From Pseudogracilibacillus sp037892545 (GTDB lineage Bacteria; Bacillota; Bacilli; Bacillales; Amphibacillaceae), in assembly GCF_037892545.1 (NCBI RefSeq), contig NZ_JBBKBG010000005.1:1-64000 (forward strand): 64,000 bases of DNA, written 5' to 3'. Position numbers and translations under genes: made by a program. Under the pieces are notes generated by a model. The model saw only the letters and a program-made list of their open reading frames with translations, made no database searches and was not told the origin of the DNA. Positions 52,882 through 62,052 of the stretch are shown piece after piece; position 1 is the first letter of the stretch; each line of letters begins with the position of its first letter.

Positions 52882-53635
52882 CTTCCATCACTTCCTTCGC
52901 TAACTCAAGATATACTTCTGCACCTTTTGATTTAGGATCATAAACGGTAATTGGTTTCCCATGACTCGGCGCTTCCCCTAAACGTACATTACGCGGAACG
53001 ATAGATTTATAAACTTTATCTTGGAAATACATTTTTACTTCCTCGATTACTTGTAAACCTAAATTCGTTCTCGCATCTAACATCGTTAATAATACACCTT
53101 CAATCATTAACTGTTTATTTAAATGTTTTTGAATCAGTCGGATTGTATTTAATAACTGGCTTAACCCTTCTAATGCGTAATATTCACATTGTACTGGAAT
53201 AATGACACTATCTGAAGCTGTTAAAGCATTAATTGTTAACAATCCTAATGATGGAGGACAATCAATTAATATATAATCATAATCATCCCTTATATCTTCT
53301 AATGATTTCTTTAATTGTACTTCTCTAGACATTGCAGATACTAATTCTATTTCTGCCCCTGCTAATTGTATAGTTGCTGGAATAATAGATAGATTTTCGA
53401 CGTCTGTTGGTACACATACTTCTCTAGCATCTATATCATCTACTAAAATATTGTATACACATTGATCCATATCACCTTTATTAATTCCTACTCCACTTGT
53501 TGCATTTCCTTGTGGATCTATATCAACTAAAAGCACTTTTTGCCCTAAAAGTGCTAAACTTGCGCCTAGATTCACTGTTGAAGTTGTTTTTCCAACCCCA
53601 CCTTTTTGGTTTGTCACTGCTATAATTTTACCCAT
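52862..53635 (-). CDS. parA: chromosome-partitioning ATPase ParA (Soj)
   Basis: A 257-residue Walker-type ATPase with the deviant P-loop KGGVGKTTSTVNLG and IDCPPSLGLLT. It binds DNA as an ATP dimer and in B. subtilis also controls DnaA. It lies between noc and parB and is coupled to parB by overlap. Confidence 0.96.
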   Translation of the reverse strand: MGKIIAVTNQKGGVGKTTSTVNLGASLALLGQKVLLVDIDPQGNATSGVGINKGDMDQCVYNILVDDIDAREVCVPTDVENLSIIPATIQLAGAEIELVSAMSREVQLKKSLEDIRDDYDYILIDCPPSLGLLTINALTASDSVIIPVQCEYYALEGLSQLLNTIRLIQKHLNKQLMIEGVLLTMLDARTNLGLQVIEEVKMYFQDKVYKSIVPRNVRLGEAPSHGKPITVYDPKSKGAEVYLELAKEVMEVGEKVR

Positions 53636-53661
53636 GATGGCACCTACCTATTGCAAGCATT

Positions 53662-54516
53662 TTAGTTTTTTTCTTTTTTGACTCGTATCGTTATTTGATA
53701 GTAGTCGTCTAATTCTTCTTCTTCCGACTCAACGTCAATCCCTGTATCTTTAATCATTTTTAATGATTGTTTGATCGTATTAGTCGCAATACGAATATCT
53801 TTACTAACAAATTTTGCTTTACGACGTTTTTTCGGTTTTACTTCTTCATCCGTTTCAAAATGGGCATTTACTAGTTCTTCTGTTTCCCGTACATTTAACT
53901 GGTTTTCAATTACTTGATCAAAATAAACTAGAATTAATGCTTCTTCTTTTAATTTCATTAAAGCTCTCGCATGTCTTTCTGTAATAACACGCTCCATTAA
54001 CGCTTCTTGAATACGTTCAGGTAAACTAAGTAAACGAATACGATTCGCAACGGTTGATTGGCTCTTCCCTAGACGTTGTGCAAGAGCCTCTTGTGTTAAT
54101 TCATGCATTGCAAGCAATTGTTCATATGCTTTCGCTTCTTCAATTACTGATAATTCTTCACGCTGAATATTTTCAATCAAAGCGATGGAAGCTGTCTCTG
54201 TATCACTTAAATTACGGATAATTGCAGATATTTTTCCCCAGCCTAATGATTTTGCTGCTCTTAATCTTCTTTCACCAGCGATTACCTCGTATGTTTCTTC
54301 ATCTTTTTTGCGCACCACAATCGGTTGAATCATCCCATGCGTTTGAAGAGTTTGAGCTAATTCTTTAATTTTCTCATCATCAAATAACGTTCTAGGTTGA
54401 TATTCATTAGGCACAACTTGTGCAACATCTAACTGAACGACATCTTCTTGATTATTTACTATTTTATCATCTGTCTTATTCCCACTAGTAAAAAGTCGAT
54501 TAAAAGACTGCAACAT
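53662..54516 (-). CDS. noc: nucleoid occlusion protein Noc
   Basis: A 284-residue ParB paralogue that stops division over the nucleoid. It has an N-terminal membrane-targeting segment (MLQSFNRLFTSG), the CTP-binding fold with GERRLRAAKSLG, and an HTH with LAQRLGKSQSTVANRIRLL. Noc and not ParB is indicated by position next to rsmG and by the amphipathic N-terminus. Confidence 0.93.
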   Translation of the reverse strand: MLQSFNRLFTSGNKTDDKIVNNQEDVVQLDVAQVVPNEYQPRTLFDDEKIKELAQTLQTHGMIQPIVVRKKDEETYEVIAGERRLRAAKSLGWGKISAIIRNLSDTETASIALIENIQREELSVIEEAKAYEQLLAMHELTQEALAQRLGKSQSTVANRIRLLSLPERIQEALMERVITERHARALMKLKEEALILVYFDQVIENQLNVRETEELVNAHFETDEEVKPKKRRKAKFVSKDIRIATNTIKQSLKMIKDTGIDVESEEEELDDYYQITIRVKKEKN

Positions 54517-54550
54517 ATTAACATCACCTTTTTAACCATAATAATAAAAA

Positions 54551-54566
54551 TGTTTCACGTGGAACA
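54551..54566. other. parS site 2
   Basis: TGTTTCACGTGGAACA matches the ParB site TGTTNCACGTGAAACA at 15 of 16 positions. It lies in the gap between noc and rsmG, 35 bases before the noc start. Confidence 0.9.
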
Positions 54567-54683
54567 ATTTAAAATTGTACCGAAAAAAGAAGCGATTATT
54601 TTCATAAAGTAAGAAAAAACTTAACCTTATATAGTTAAGTTTATCATAAAAAAGTATGAAAAAGTATTGTTTCTTCCTATTTT

Positions 54684-55400
54684 CTAAGAAATTGGACTTT
54701 TTGCAGGTGTACCTGCCTTACGTGGATACTTTTTATGAGTATTCTTCACTTTTTTAATCGTATATATAGTTCGTTCACTATCTTCTACTGGTAATGAAAA
54801 TGTATCCATTTTTACTACTTCCCCACCGAGTACTTTAATAGCTTTTTTTCCTTCTGCTAACTCTTCCGCCGCACTAGCACCTTTTAATGCTAAAAATACG
54901 CCATTTACTTTTGTTAATGGTAAACATAATTCAGATAGAACGGACATTCGCGCTACTGCTCTTGCTGTAACGACATCAAAAGATTCACGGAAATCTTTAT
55001 GTTGACCAAAATCTTCCGCACGTGCATGTACAAAGGTTGTATTTTCTAATTTTAATGAATTCGATAAGTGTTCTAAAAAGTTAATTCGCTTTTTTAATGA
55101 ATCCACAATCGTAACTTGTAAATGTGGGAAACAAATTTTTAAAGGAATACTAGGGAAACCAGCCCCTGCCCCAACATCACAAATGGTTTGTACTTCGTTA
55201 AAATCAAAATAAAAACTAGGAGAAATAGAATCATAAAAATGTTTGACATATACTTCTTCTTTTTCCGTAATAGCTGTTAAATTAACTTTTTCATTCCAAG
55301 CAACGAGTTCCTCAAAATAAGTCTCAAACTGTGCAATTTGTGTCTCATTTAAATGAATATGATGCTCTTGTAAAGCTGTAATAAATGTATCTAAATTCAT
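54684..55400 (-). CDS. rsmG: 16S rRNA (guanine-527-N7) methyltransferase
   Basis: A 238-residue SAM-dependent enzyme (GidB) that methylates G527 of 16S rRNA; its loss gives low streptomycin resistance. The SAM loop CDVGAGAGFPSIPLKI and VTARAVARMSVL are typical. It starts 21 bases after mnmG. Confidence 0.95.
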   Translation of the reverse strand: MNLDTFITALQEHHIHLNETQIAQFETYFEELVAWNEKVNLTAITEKEEVYVKHFYDSISPSFYFDFNEVQTICDVGAGAGFPSIPLKICFPHLQVTIVDSLKKRINFLEHLSNSLKLENTTFVHARAEDFGQHKDFRESFDVVTARAVARMSVLSELCLPLTKVNGVFLALKGASAAEELAEGKKAIKVLGGEVVKMDTFSLPVEDSERTIYTIKKVKNTHKKYPRKAGTPAKSPIS

Positions 55401-55421
55401 GTTCTATTCTCCTTTATTTCT

Positions 55422-57305
55422 CTAACTAGTTTTTTTCACATTACCTTGTTCGATATAAACGAGTAAAATCGAAATATCTGCTGGGTTTACTCCTGAAATA
55501 CGTGATGCTTGACCAATCGACATAGGACGAATCTGTTTTAATTTCTCTCGTGCTTCAAATGCTAAGCTATGGATCGCATCATAATCAATATTTTCCGGGA
55601 TTTTTTTGTTTTCCATTTTTAACATACGTTTTACTTGATCTGTTGCTTTTTTAATATATCCTTCATATTTCACTTGGATTTCGACTTGTTCTTTTACATC
55701 TTCAGGAATATTTCTTACACCTACTATTTCTTCAATCGTTTCAAATGTAACTTCAGGACGTTTTAATAATTCTAACGCACGAATCGCGTCCTTTAATGGT
55801 GTTGAATGTACATTTTCTAATGCTCGTTGTGCATCATCCGATACTTTTACGATAAATCCGTGTAAAAATGCTTTTTCTTCTTCAATTAAGCGTAATTTCT
55901 CTTGGAAAGCTGCATAACGTTCCTCAGAGATAAGGCCTAATTCATACCCTAATTCTGTTAATCGAATATCAGCATTATCATGTCTTAAAAGTAAACGATG
56001 TTCTGCACGTGATGTTAATAAACGATAAGGTTCACGTGTCCCTTTTGTCACTAAGTCATCAATTAAAACTCCGATATAACTTTGTGAACGGTCTAAAATA
56101 AATGGTTCTTTTCCTTGGACTTTTAATGCTGCATTAATTCCAGCAATGATCCCTTGTCCTGCAGCCTCTTCATATCCTGAAGTACCATTAATTTGTCCTG
56201 CAGTAAATAATCCCTCCACTTGTTTCGTTTCTAATGTAGGCCATAATTGTGTAGGAATGACAGAATCATATTCAATTGCATAACCAGCACGCATCATTTG
56301 TGCATTTTCAAGTCCAGGAACTGTTTTTAATAATTCATGTTGAATAAACTGTGGTAAAGAAGTCGATAAACCTTGTACATATACTTCTTCCGTATTTCTT
56401 CCTTCTGGCTCTAAGAAAATTTGATGGCGTGGTTTATCATGAAAACGGACGATTTTATCCTCAATAGAAGGACAATATCTTGGTCCTGTTCCACGTTTCA
56501 TGCCAGAATACATCGCAGATAATGTTAAATTATCATTAATAATTTGATGTGTTTTTTCACTTGTATGTGTTAACCAACAAGGGATTTGATCGGTTATATA
56601 TTCTGTCGTTTCATAAGAGAAAGCTTGTGGCTTTTCGTCCCCTGGTTGAATTTCTGTTTTATCATAATCAATCGTATTACTATTTACACGCGGTGGTGTC
56701 CCCGTTTTGAAACGAATTAAATCTAATCCTAATTTTTCAAGATTTTCAGCAAGTTTCACTGTCACACGTTGGTTATTTGGACCACTTTCGTACTCTACAT
56801 CACCGATTAATATTTTTCCTCGCATAAATGTTCCAGTCGTAATGATGACAGAATCTCCGTAATAAGCTGCTTTCGATTCTGTCACAACTCCTTTACATAC
56901 TCCATCCTCAATGATTAAATCGTCTACCATCGCTTGCATTAACGTAATATTTTCTTGTTCTTCAATTAAACGTTTCATTTCAACGATGTAGGAAGGTTTA
57001 TCCGCTTGAGCACGTAATGCACGTACTGCAGGGCCTTTTCCTGTATTTAACATACGCATTTGAATATGTGTTTTATCAATAACTTTCCCCATCACACCTC
57101 CAAGTGCATCAATTTCACGAATAACAATACCTTTTGCTGGTCCGCCTAATGATGGGTTACAAGGCATAAAAGCAATCATATCTAAATTTAATGTTAAAAG
57201 TAATGTTTTTGAGCCCATTTTTGCTGCTGCAACTGCTGCTTCACATCCTGCATGACCTGCTCCAACAACGATAACATCATAATGTCCTGCATTATAATAT
57301 GTCAT
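55422..57305 (-). CDS. mnmG: tRNA U34 modification enzyme MnmG (GidA)
   Basis: The FAD-binding partner of MnmE that forms carboxymethylaminomethyl-uridine at the tRNA wobble base. 627 residues, with the dinucleotide loop VVVGAGHAGCEAA and the GidA signature around PRYCPSIEDKIVRF. I choose the ATG at 57303-57305 (MTYYNAGHYD); a GTG at 57314 overlaps the AAAGGG ribosome site. Confidence 0.96.
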   Translation of the reverse strand: MTYYNAGHYDVIVVGAGHAGCEAAVAAAKMGSKTLLLTLNLDMIAFMPCNPSLGGPAKGIVIREIDALGGVMGKVIDKTHIQMRMLNTGKGPAVRALRAQADKPSYIVEMKRLIEEQENITLMQAMVDDLIIEDGVCKGVVTESKAAYYGDSVIITTGTFMRGKILIGDVEYESGPNNQRVTVKLAENLEKLGLDLIRFKTGTPPRVNSNTIDYDKTEIQPGDEKPQAFSYETTEYITDQIPCWLTHTSEKTHQIINDNLTLSAMYSGMKRGTGPRYCPSIEDKIVRFHDKPRHQIFLEPEGRNTEEVYVQGLSTSLPQFIQHELLKTVPGLENAQMMRAGYAIEYDSVIPTQLWPTLETKQVEGLFTAGQINGTSGYEEAAGQGIIAGINAALKVQGKEPFILDRSQSYIGVLIDDLVTKGTREPYRLLTSRAEHRLLLRHDNADIRLTELGYELGLISEERYAAFQEKLRLIEEEKAFLHGFIVKVSDDAQRALENVHSTPLKDAIRALELLKRPEVTFETIEEIVGVRNIPEDVKEQVEIQVKYEGYIKKATDQVKRMLKMENKKIPENIDYDAIHSLAFEAREKLKQIRPMSIGQASRISGVNPADISILLVYIEQGNVKKTS

Positions 57306-57324
57306 TTTTTTCACCCTTTCTACT

Positions 57325-58698
57325 CTATTTTCCTAAACAAAATTGGGAGAATAACTGATCGATTAAACTTTCACTCGCAGTATCTCCAACTATTTCTCCT
57401 AATAACTCCCACGTTCTCGTGACATCAATTTGTACCATATCTAATGGTAAATGCATTTGTAAGGCATTTCTAGCGTCTTCTAATGTCTGTTGTGCTTGAT
57501 TTAATAATTGAATATGACGTGCATTAGACACGACCATATTGTTTTCGACCATAATATTTCCTTGGAAGAAAATATCGGATAAAGCTTTTTCTAATTGGTC
57601 GACACCTTCATCATGCACTAAAGAGGTAGTTAATACTTGACCTTTAGCTAATTGTTGTATCTCTTCCATATCCAAACGTTGATCCAAGTCTGTTTTATTT
57701 ACAATGACGATATAATTCATATCTTTTAACATATCAAAAATTTTACGGTCATCTTCTAATAATGCTTCATTATAATTGAGCATAAATAAAACGAGATCAG
57801 CTTCTTGTAAAATTTTGTGAGATCTTTCTACTCCAATTTTTTCGACAATATCTTCTGTTTCACGAATTCCAGCTGTATCGATTAATTGTAATGGAATACC
57901 ACGAACATTCACATACTCCTCTATGACATCACGGGTTGTTCCAGGAATATCTGTTACGATCGCCTTTTCCTCTTGAACGAGTGAATTCATTAAGGATGAT
58001 TTCCCTACGTTTGGTCGACCGACAATCGCTGTTTTTATTCCTTCACGAAGGATTTTTCCTTGTTTAGCAACTTGGAGTAATTTTTCAATTTCCTCCTTTA
58101 CGTACGATGTTTTCTCTTCCATCATTTCATGCGACATTTCTTCTACATCATCATACTCCGGATAATCGATGTTAACTTCTACATGTGCGATTGTTTCAAT
58201 TAATTCTTGGCGTAATTTATTAATAAGCTTTGATAGCTTTCCATCCAATTGTCCTAACGCTACATTCATCGCTTCATTCGTTTTGGATTGAATTACGTCC
58301 ATTACCGCTTCCGCTTGAGAAAGATCAATTCTTCCATTTAAAAATGCACGTTTAGTAAATTCGCCTGGTTCTGCTAGACGTACCCCTTCATCTAGTACTA
58401 ATTGTAACACTCGTTGTACAGCAACTAAACCACCGTGGCAATTTATTTCTACTACATCTTCACATGTGAATGTTTTTGGTGCACGCATAATGGAAACAAT
58501 GACTTCATCTAAAACTGTATCTGTTTTAGGATCCATCATTTTACCGTAATGCAATGTATGTGAATCCACCTTTGTTAAGTCTTTCCCTTGAAACAATTTA
58601 TTTGTAATAGCAATAGCTTCTTCCCCACTTAATCGAACAATCGAAATGGCACCTTCTCCTATTGGTGTCGAAATTGCTGTAATTGTATCAAAATCCAT
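57325..58698 (-). CDS. mnmE: tRNA modification GTPase MnmE (TrmE)
   Basis: A 457-residue GTPase that works with MnmG. N-terminal folate-binding domain, then the G domain inserted in a helical domain: GRPNVGKSSLMN, DIPGTTRD, DTAG and NKTD. The C-terminal tip CLGK supplies the expected cysteine. AGGAGGT precedes the ATG. Confidence 0.96.
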   Translation of the reverse strand: MDFDTITAISTPIGEGAISIVRLSGEEAIAITNKLFQGKDLTKVDSHTLHYGKMMDPKTDTVLDEVIVSIMRAPKTFTCEDVVEINCHGGLVAVQRVLQLVLDEGVRLAEPGEFTKRAFLNGRIDLSQAEAVMDVIQSKTNEAMNVALGQLDGKLSKLINKLRQELIETIAHVEVNIDYPEYDDVEEMSHEMMEEKTSYVKEEIEKLLQVAKQGKILREGIKTAIVGRPNVGKSSLMNSLVQEEKAIVTDIPGTTRDVIEEYVNVRGIPLQLIDTAGIRETEDIVEKIGVERSHKILQEADLVLFMLNYNEALLEDDRKIFDMLKDMNYIVIVNKTDLDQRLDMEEIQQLAKGQVLTTSLVHDEGVDQLEKALSDIFFQGNIMVENNMVVSNARHIQLLNQAQQTLEDARNALQMHLPLDMVQIDVTRTWELLGEIVGDTASESLIDQLFSQFCLGK

Positions 58699-59033
58699 TC
58701 ACATTCCACCTCCTAATACAAAAAAATTTATCTATATATGTCCAACATTTTTCTCTCTATTTATGTGAAGATAAAAATCGTCACTAATATAATAGAATAG
58801 CACAAAATAGGACAAATTGGAAGTTATCCACAACATAGAATGACGAACTTTTTGTGATTTTTTTATTCCTTCGATAAAAGTTATGCACATGTGGATAACC
58901 GAAACAACTAAATTTACCTTATTATACGTCATTTATACGTCTTTTTTTGTTCCGAAATCGATTAGAGAAAGCGAACTGCTTTCTCTGTTGGTTGAGGTAG
59001 ATCCACAGAACGCGAAGACGTAATCATTCAAAT
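58699..59033. other. gene-free stretch between mnmE and jag with DnaA boxes
   Basis: About 335 bases with no supported gene. Three exact TTATNCACA matches lie at 58824-58832 (+), 58881-58889 (+) and 58890-58898 (-), the last two back to back. A 66-codon minus-strand frame here has no ribosome site. Confidence 0.6.
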
Positions 59034-59081
59034 AAAAAAAGGTAATTTCAGTAAAAATCAATTTACTAAAATTACCTTTTT
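59034..59081. terminator. terminator downstream of jag
   Basis: GGTAATTT-AGTAAA pairs with TTTACT-AAATTACC, flanked by A and T runs, 38 bases after the jag stop. It can act in both directions. Confidence 0.85.
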
Positions 59082-59118
59082 CATTTCACTGGGTTTTGAC
59101 CCAAGCTCTTGAAACATT

Positions 59119-59736
59119 TTAAGATGGTTTGATCACAATATAACGATGTGGTTCTCTTCCTTCTGAAAATGTTGTAATGGTATTCGTTTCTTGTAATGCA
59201 CTATGAATGACTTTGCGTTCATATGCTGGCATCGGTTCTAAAGAAATTTTCTTATTTAATTGAATCGATTTTTCTGCCATTTTATATGCTAATTCCATTA
59301 ATGTTTCTTCTCGACGTTTTCGATATCCTTCTGCATCTACGATAACAGATTGGAATTTATGACCGTCTTTGTTTAAAACGAGCTGTGTTAAATATTGTAA
59401 AGAGTTCAATGTACGACCTCTTTTTCCAATGAGTAAGCCAAGTTTATCGCCTTCCAACGTAAAAGTAACAACTTTTTCTGTTTCTTCTACGATGACATCG
59501 ATGTCTACATCCATGTTTTTCGCAATACTAATTAAATAGTTTTTTGCATCTTCTACGCGATTTTGTACTTCTCTCACTTTAACAACCGCCCGAGAAGAAC
59601 CGAATATTCCTAAGAAACCTTTTTTACCTTCATCGATTATATCGATTTCGACTTCTTCTCGTGACATATTTAACTGCTTTAAAGCTGACTCCACCGCTTC
59701 ATCAACTGTTTGACCACTAGCAGTTACTTCTCTCAC
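59119..59736 (-). CDS. jag: RNA-binding protein Jag (KhpB)
   Basis: A 205-residue protein with an N-terminal Jag domain (starts MREVTASGQTVDEAVESAL), a KH domain (LGLLIGKRGRTLNSLQYL) and a C-terminal R3H domain (RKVIHSALQE, then GREPHRYI). It binds RNA with KhpA and affects cell elongation. Its GTG overlaps the yidC stop by four bases. Confidence 0.95.
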   Translation of the reverse strand: MREVTASGQTVDEAVESALKQLNMSREEVEIDIIDEGKKGFLGIFGSSRAVVKVREVQNRVEDAKNYLISIAKNMDVDIDVIVEETEKVVTFTLEGDKLGLLIGKRGRTLNSLQYLTQLVLNKDGHKFQSVIVDAEGYRKRREETLMELAYKMAEKSIQLNKKISLEPMPAYERKVIHSALQETNTITTFSEGREPHRYIVIKPS

Positions 59737-60509
59737 TTTTTGTCGCCCCCAGTACTTGCTTCTTTATCCATCATCGGTTTACGAATAAATAATGTTTGAG
59801 CTACCATAAAGATGTTCCCTACAACCCAGTATAATGCTAATGCAGATGGTAAGAAAAATCCAATCACTGTAATCATAATTGGCATCATATAAAGCATTGC
59901 CTTCATTTGTGGATTTTCAGCAGCTGTTTGGTTACCAGCCATCATTAATTTCTGTTGTAAAAATGTCGCCGCACCAGCAATAAGTGGTAATATATAGTCT
60001 GGAGAACTTAATGTAAACCATAAGAAATCTCCTGACTGCTTAATTTCATCAGTACGCATAATGGCATGGTACATCGCAATTAAAATAGGCATTTGAATTA
60101 AAATCGGGAAACACCCAGCAAGTGGATTTACACCGTGTTTCTGGAATAATGCCATCGTTTCTTGTTGTAATTTTTGTTGTGTCTGTTGGTCCTTAGAACT
60201 ATATTTTTTCTGTAATTCTTTTAATTCTGGTTGAATTGCCTGCATTCCTTGTGTACTTTTTAATTGCTTAATATTTAATGGTAATAAAACTAAGCGAATA
60301 ATGATCGTTACAACGATAATAGCTAATCCAAAATTTCCACTAAACATCTCTGCAAAATTAATGATAACCCATGATAATGGATACACGAAGTACGAGTTCC
60401 AAAATCCTGTACTTTCAGAAGAAATTGGCTCATTAATTTGAGTACATCCAGAAAGTAATGCAACAGCTCCAATTAATAATAGAGCAGTTATTAACTTTCT
60501 ATTACGCAA
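59733..60509 (-). CDS. yidC: membrane protein insertase YidC (SpoIIIJ)
   Basis: A 258-residue lipoprotein insertase for membrane proteins; the paralogue at this locus in B. subtilis, SpoIIIJ, is needed in sporulation. It has a lipobox LLSGC and five later helices with the polytopic core (GLAIIVVTIIIRLVLLPL). I choose the TTG at 60507-60509, seven bases after AGGAGG; a GTG at 60527 precedes that site. Confidence 0.95.
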   Translation of the reverse strand: MRNRKLITALLLIGAVALLSGCTQINEPISSESTGFWNSYFVYPLSWVIINFAEMFSGNFGLAIIVVTIIIRLVLLPLNIKQLKSTQGMQAIQPELKELQKKYSSKDQQTQQKLQQETMALFQKHGVNPLAGCFPILIQMPILIAMYHAIMRTDEIKQSGDFLWFTLSSPDYILPLIAGAATFLQQKLMMAGNQTAAENPQMKAMLYMMPIMITVIGFFLPSALALYWVVGNIFMVAQTLFIRKPMMDKEASTGGDKK

Positions 60510-60541
60510 TCGTCTTCCTCCTAACACGATAAAAAATTAAT

Positions 60542-60892
60542 TTATTTTAAAAATAATCGTTGTTTTCTTAATAAATGTTCTATACTACGCTTTATATCAT
60601 TACAATCCATATTTACAACTGGTTTTCTTGCAATGATGATGATATCTACATCGTTTTTTACAGATGGTTCAAGCTGAATAAAAGCTTCACGAACACATCG
60701 TTTTACACGATTCCGAGTAACTGCATTTCCTATTTTCTTTCCAACTGAAATGCCGATTCTGAAATGTTCTTGATCTTCTTTCCTCTTATAATAAATAACG
60801 AGTTCCCGATTTGCGAACGATTTTCCTGTTTTAAAAATCTGTTGAAACTCGCTATTTTTCTTTATGCGATACGCTTTTTTCAAATCTATCAC
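60542..60892 (-). CDS. rnpA: ribonuclease P protein component
   Basis: A small basic protein that joins RNase P RNA to process tRNA 5' ends. The RNR motif RNRVKRCVREAF is present. The start is uncertain: GTG at 60892 aligns with B. subtilis RnpA (MIDLKKAYR against MSHLKKRNR) but lies within AGGTGAT; a TTG at 60883 would suit that ribosome site better and gives 113 residues. Confidence 0.94.
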   Translation of the reverse strand: MIDLKKAYRIKKNSEFQQIFKTGKSFANRELVIYYKRKEDQEHFRIGISVGKKIGNAVTRNRVKRCVREAFIQLEPSVKNDVDIIIIARKPVVNMDCNDIKRSIEHLLRKQRLFLK

Positions 60893-60931
60893 CTAATATT
60901 GTACAACTTACGTCTGTGTTAAGTACATAAC

Positions 60932-60961
60932 TTAAAAAGACCACTGATATGCTTTCAGTGG
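60932..60961 (-). terminator. attenuator between rpmH and rnpA
   Basis: CCACTGA (60941-60947) pairs with TCAGTGG (60955-60961), followed on the minus strand by TCTTTTT. It should reduce rnpA expression relative to rpmH. Confidence 0.7.
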
Positions 60962-60962
60962 C

Positions 60963-61097
60963 CTATGCCGATAATACTTTTCTTCCTTTACTACGACGAC
61001 GTGCTAAAACTTTACGACCATTTTTAGTTGCCATGCGTGCACGGAATCCGTGATTTTTCTTACGTTTACGATTGTTTGGTTGAAATGTTCTTTTCAT
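60963..61097 (-). CDS. rpmH: 50S ribosomal protein bL34
   Basis: A 44-residue highly basic protein, starting MKRTFQPNNRKRKK and ending GRKVLSA, in its universal place between dnaA and rnpA. GGAGGTGG precedes the ATG. Nothing unusual. Confidence 0.97.
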   Translation of the reverse strand: MKRTFQPNNRKRKKNHGFRARMATKNGRKVLARRRSKGRKVLSA

Positions 61098-61139
61098 TTC
61101 TTCCACCTCCTCCAACTGGAAATGTATTTCATCATATAG

Positions 61140-62052
61140 AAACGTAAAGCATATAAATTTAGGAAATACTCTCTAAAAAACCTACATTTTTACTCACTTG
61201 TTTCCATCCTAAAACTTTCTTGATAATTATACGTAATAACGAAACAATAGTCAACAATCTATATTACTATTTTCGCTCTTTCACCGAAAAAGTCCTTCGT
61301 CCATCCAAAAATAATTCATATTTCTCTTTCTTTCCATATTATTTATGTCCAAATAAAGAACCTAGCATTATTTTTACTGTTTTCTACATTTCAACCTGGA
61401 GCGAAACAGATCCAGGGGGAATATTTTCAGCGATCACCAAAAAATATGTACTTCTTTTTCTCACCACGAAAAATGGAGCATTATATTTTCCTTCGCTTTT
61501 TATTTTTGATCATTCATTTATCCCTCCTCTTAATTTTCTTCTTGCTAAAAAATTTCCATTTTCTCTTTCTAATTCGAAATTTATTTTCGTATCATTTTTA
61601 TCCACAATATTTGTTTCTTTCCACGTAAAATTATTCACATTTTAAAAACAGCTCTACTTTTTGTCAAAAAGTTATTCTACAATTATCGACAAGTTAACCA
61701 CAATTTTTACACTTGTTGATAAATTTTATTCACGTTCTGAATAACATATGAATAACTGCATAAAATCTTTGCATATTATTACATTTTTTGATAATGTATA
61801 TTATGCTCTACGTTGTGAATAACTTTTATTTTATAAACTTATCCCCAGTTCTGTGGATAATTTGTTAACAATTTTTATTCTACTGTGAAATAACTATCTA
61901 CATGTGAATAAATAATTTACATTTTCTACATTGAAAAATTTCCAATAGTACATATAAATATGATTCCTTTCCTATCTTTCTCATTTTCCATTACAAGAAT
62001 AGTGAAAGGATTTTTATGCTTAAAATTTGATTACGGTAAAGAGGTGGAATGC
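61140..62052. other. oriC: oriC part 1 (upstream of dnaA)
   Basis: An intergenic region of about 0.95 kb between rpmH and dnaA. Exact TTATNCACA boxes lie at 61598-61606 (+), 61631-61639 (+), 61814-61822 (-), 61852-61860 (-) and 61903-61911 (-). Single-mismatch boxes include 61683, 61694, 61714, 61726 and 61839. The first 400 bases (61140-61560) hold no boxes or gene. With the dnaA-dnaN gap it forms a bipartite origin as in B. subtilis. Confidence 0.9.
61931..61958 (+). promoter_or_regulatory. candidate dnaA promoter
   Basis: TTGAAA (61931-61936) and TATAAA (61953-61958) are 16 bases apart, about 95 bases before the dnaA start and just downstream of a DnaA box, which fits autoregulation. Confidence 0.6.

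Noticed and set aside
58732..58932. 66-codon minus-strand frame between mnmE and jag
   Set aside because: No ribosome site or family; the region is better explained by DnaA boxes.
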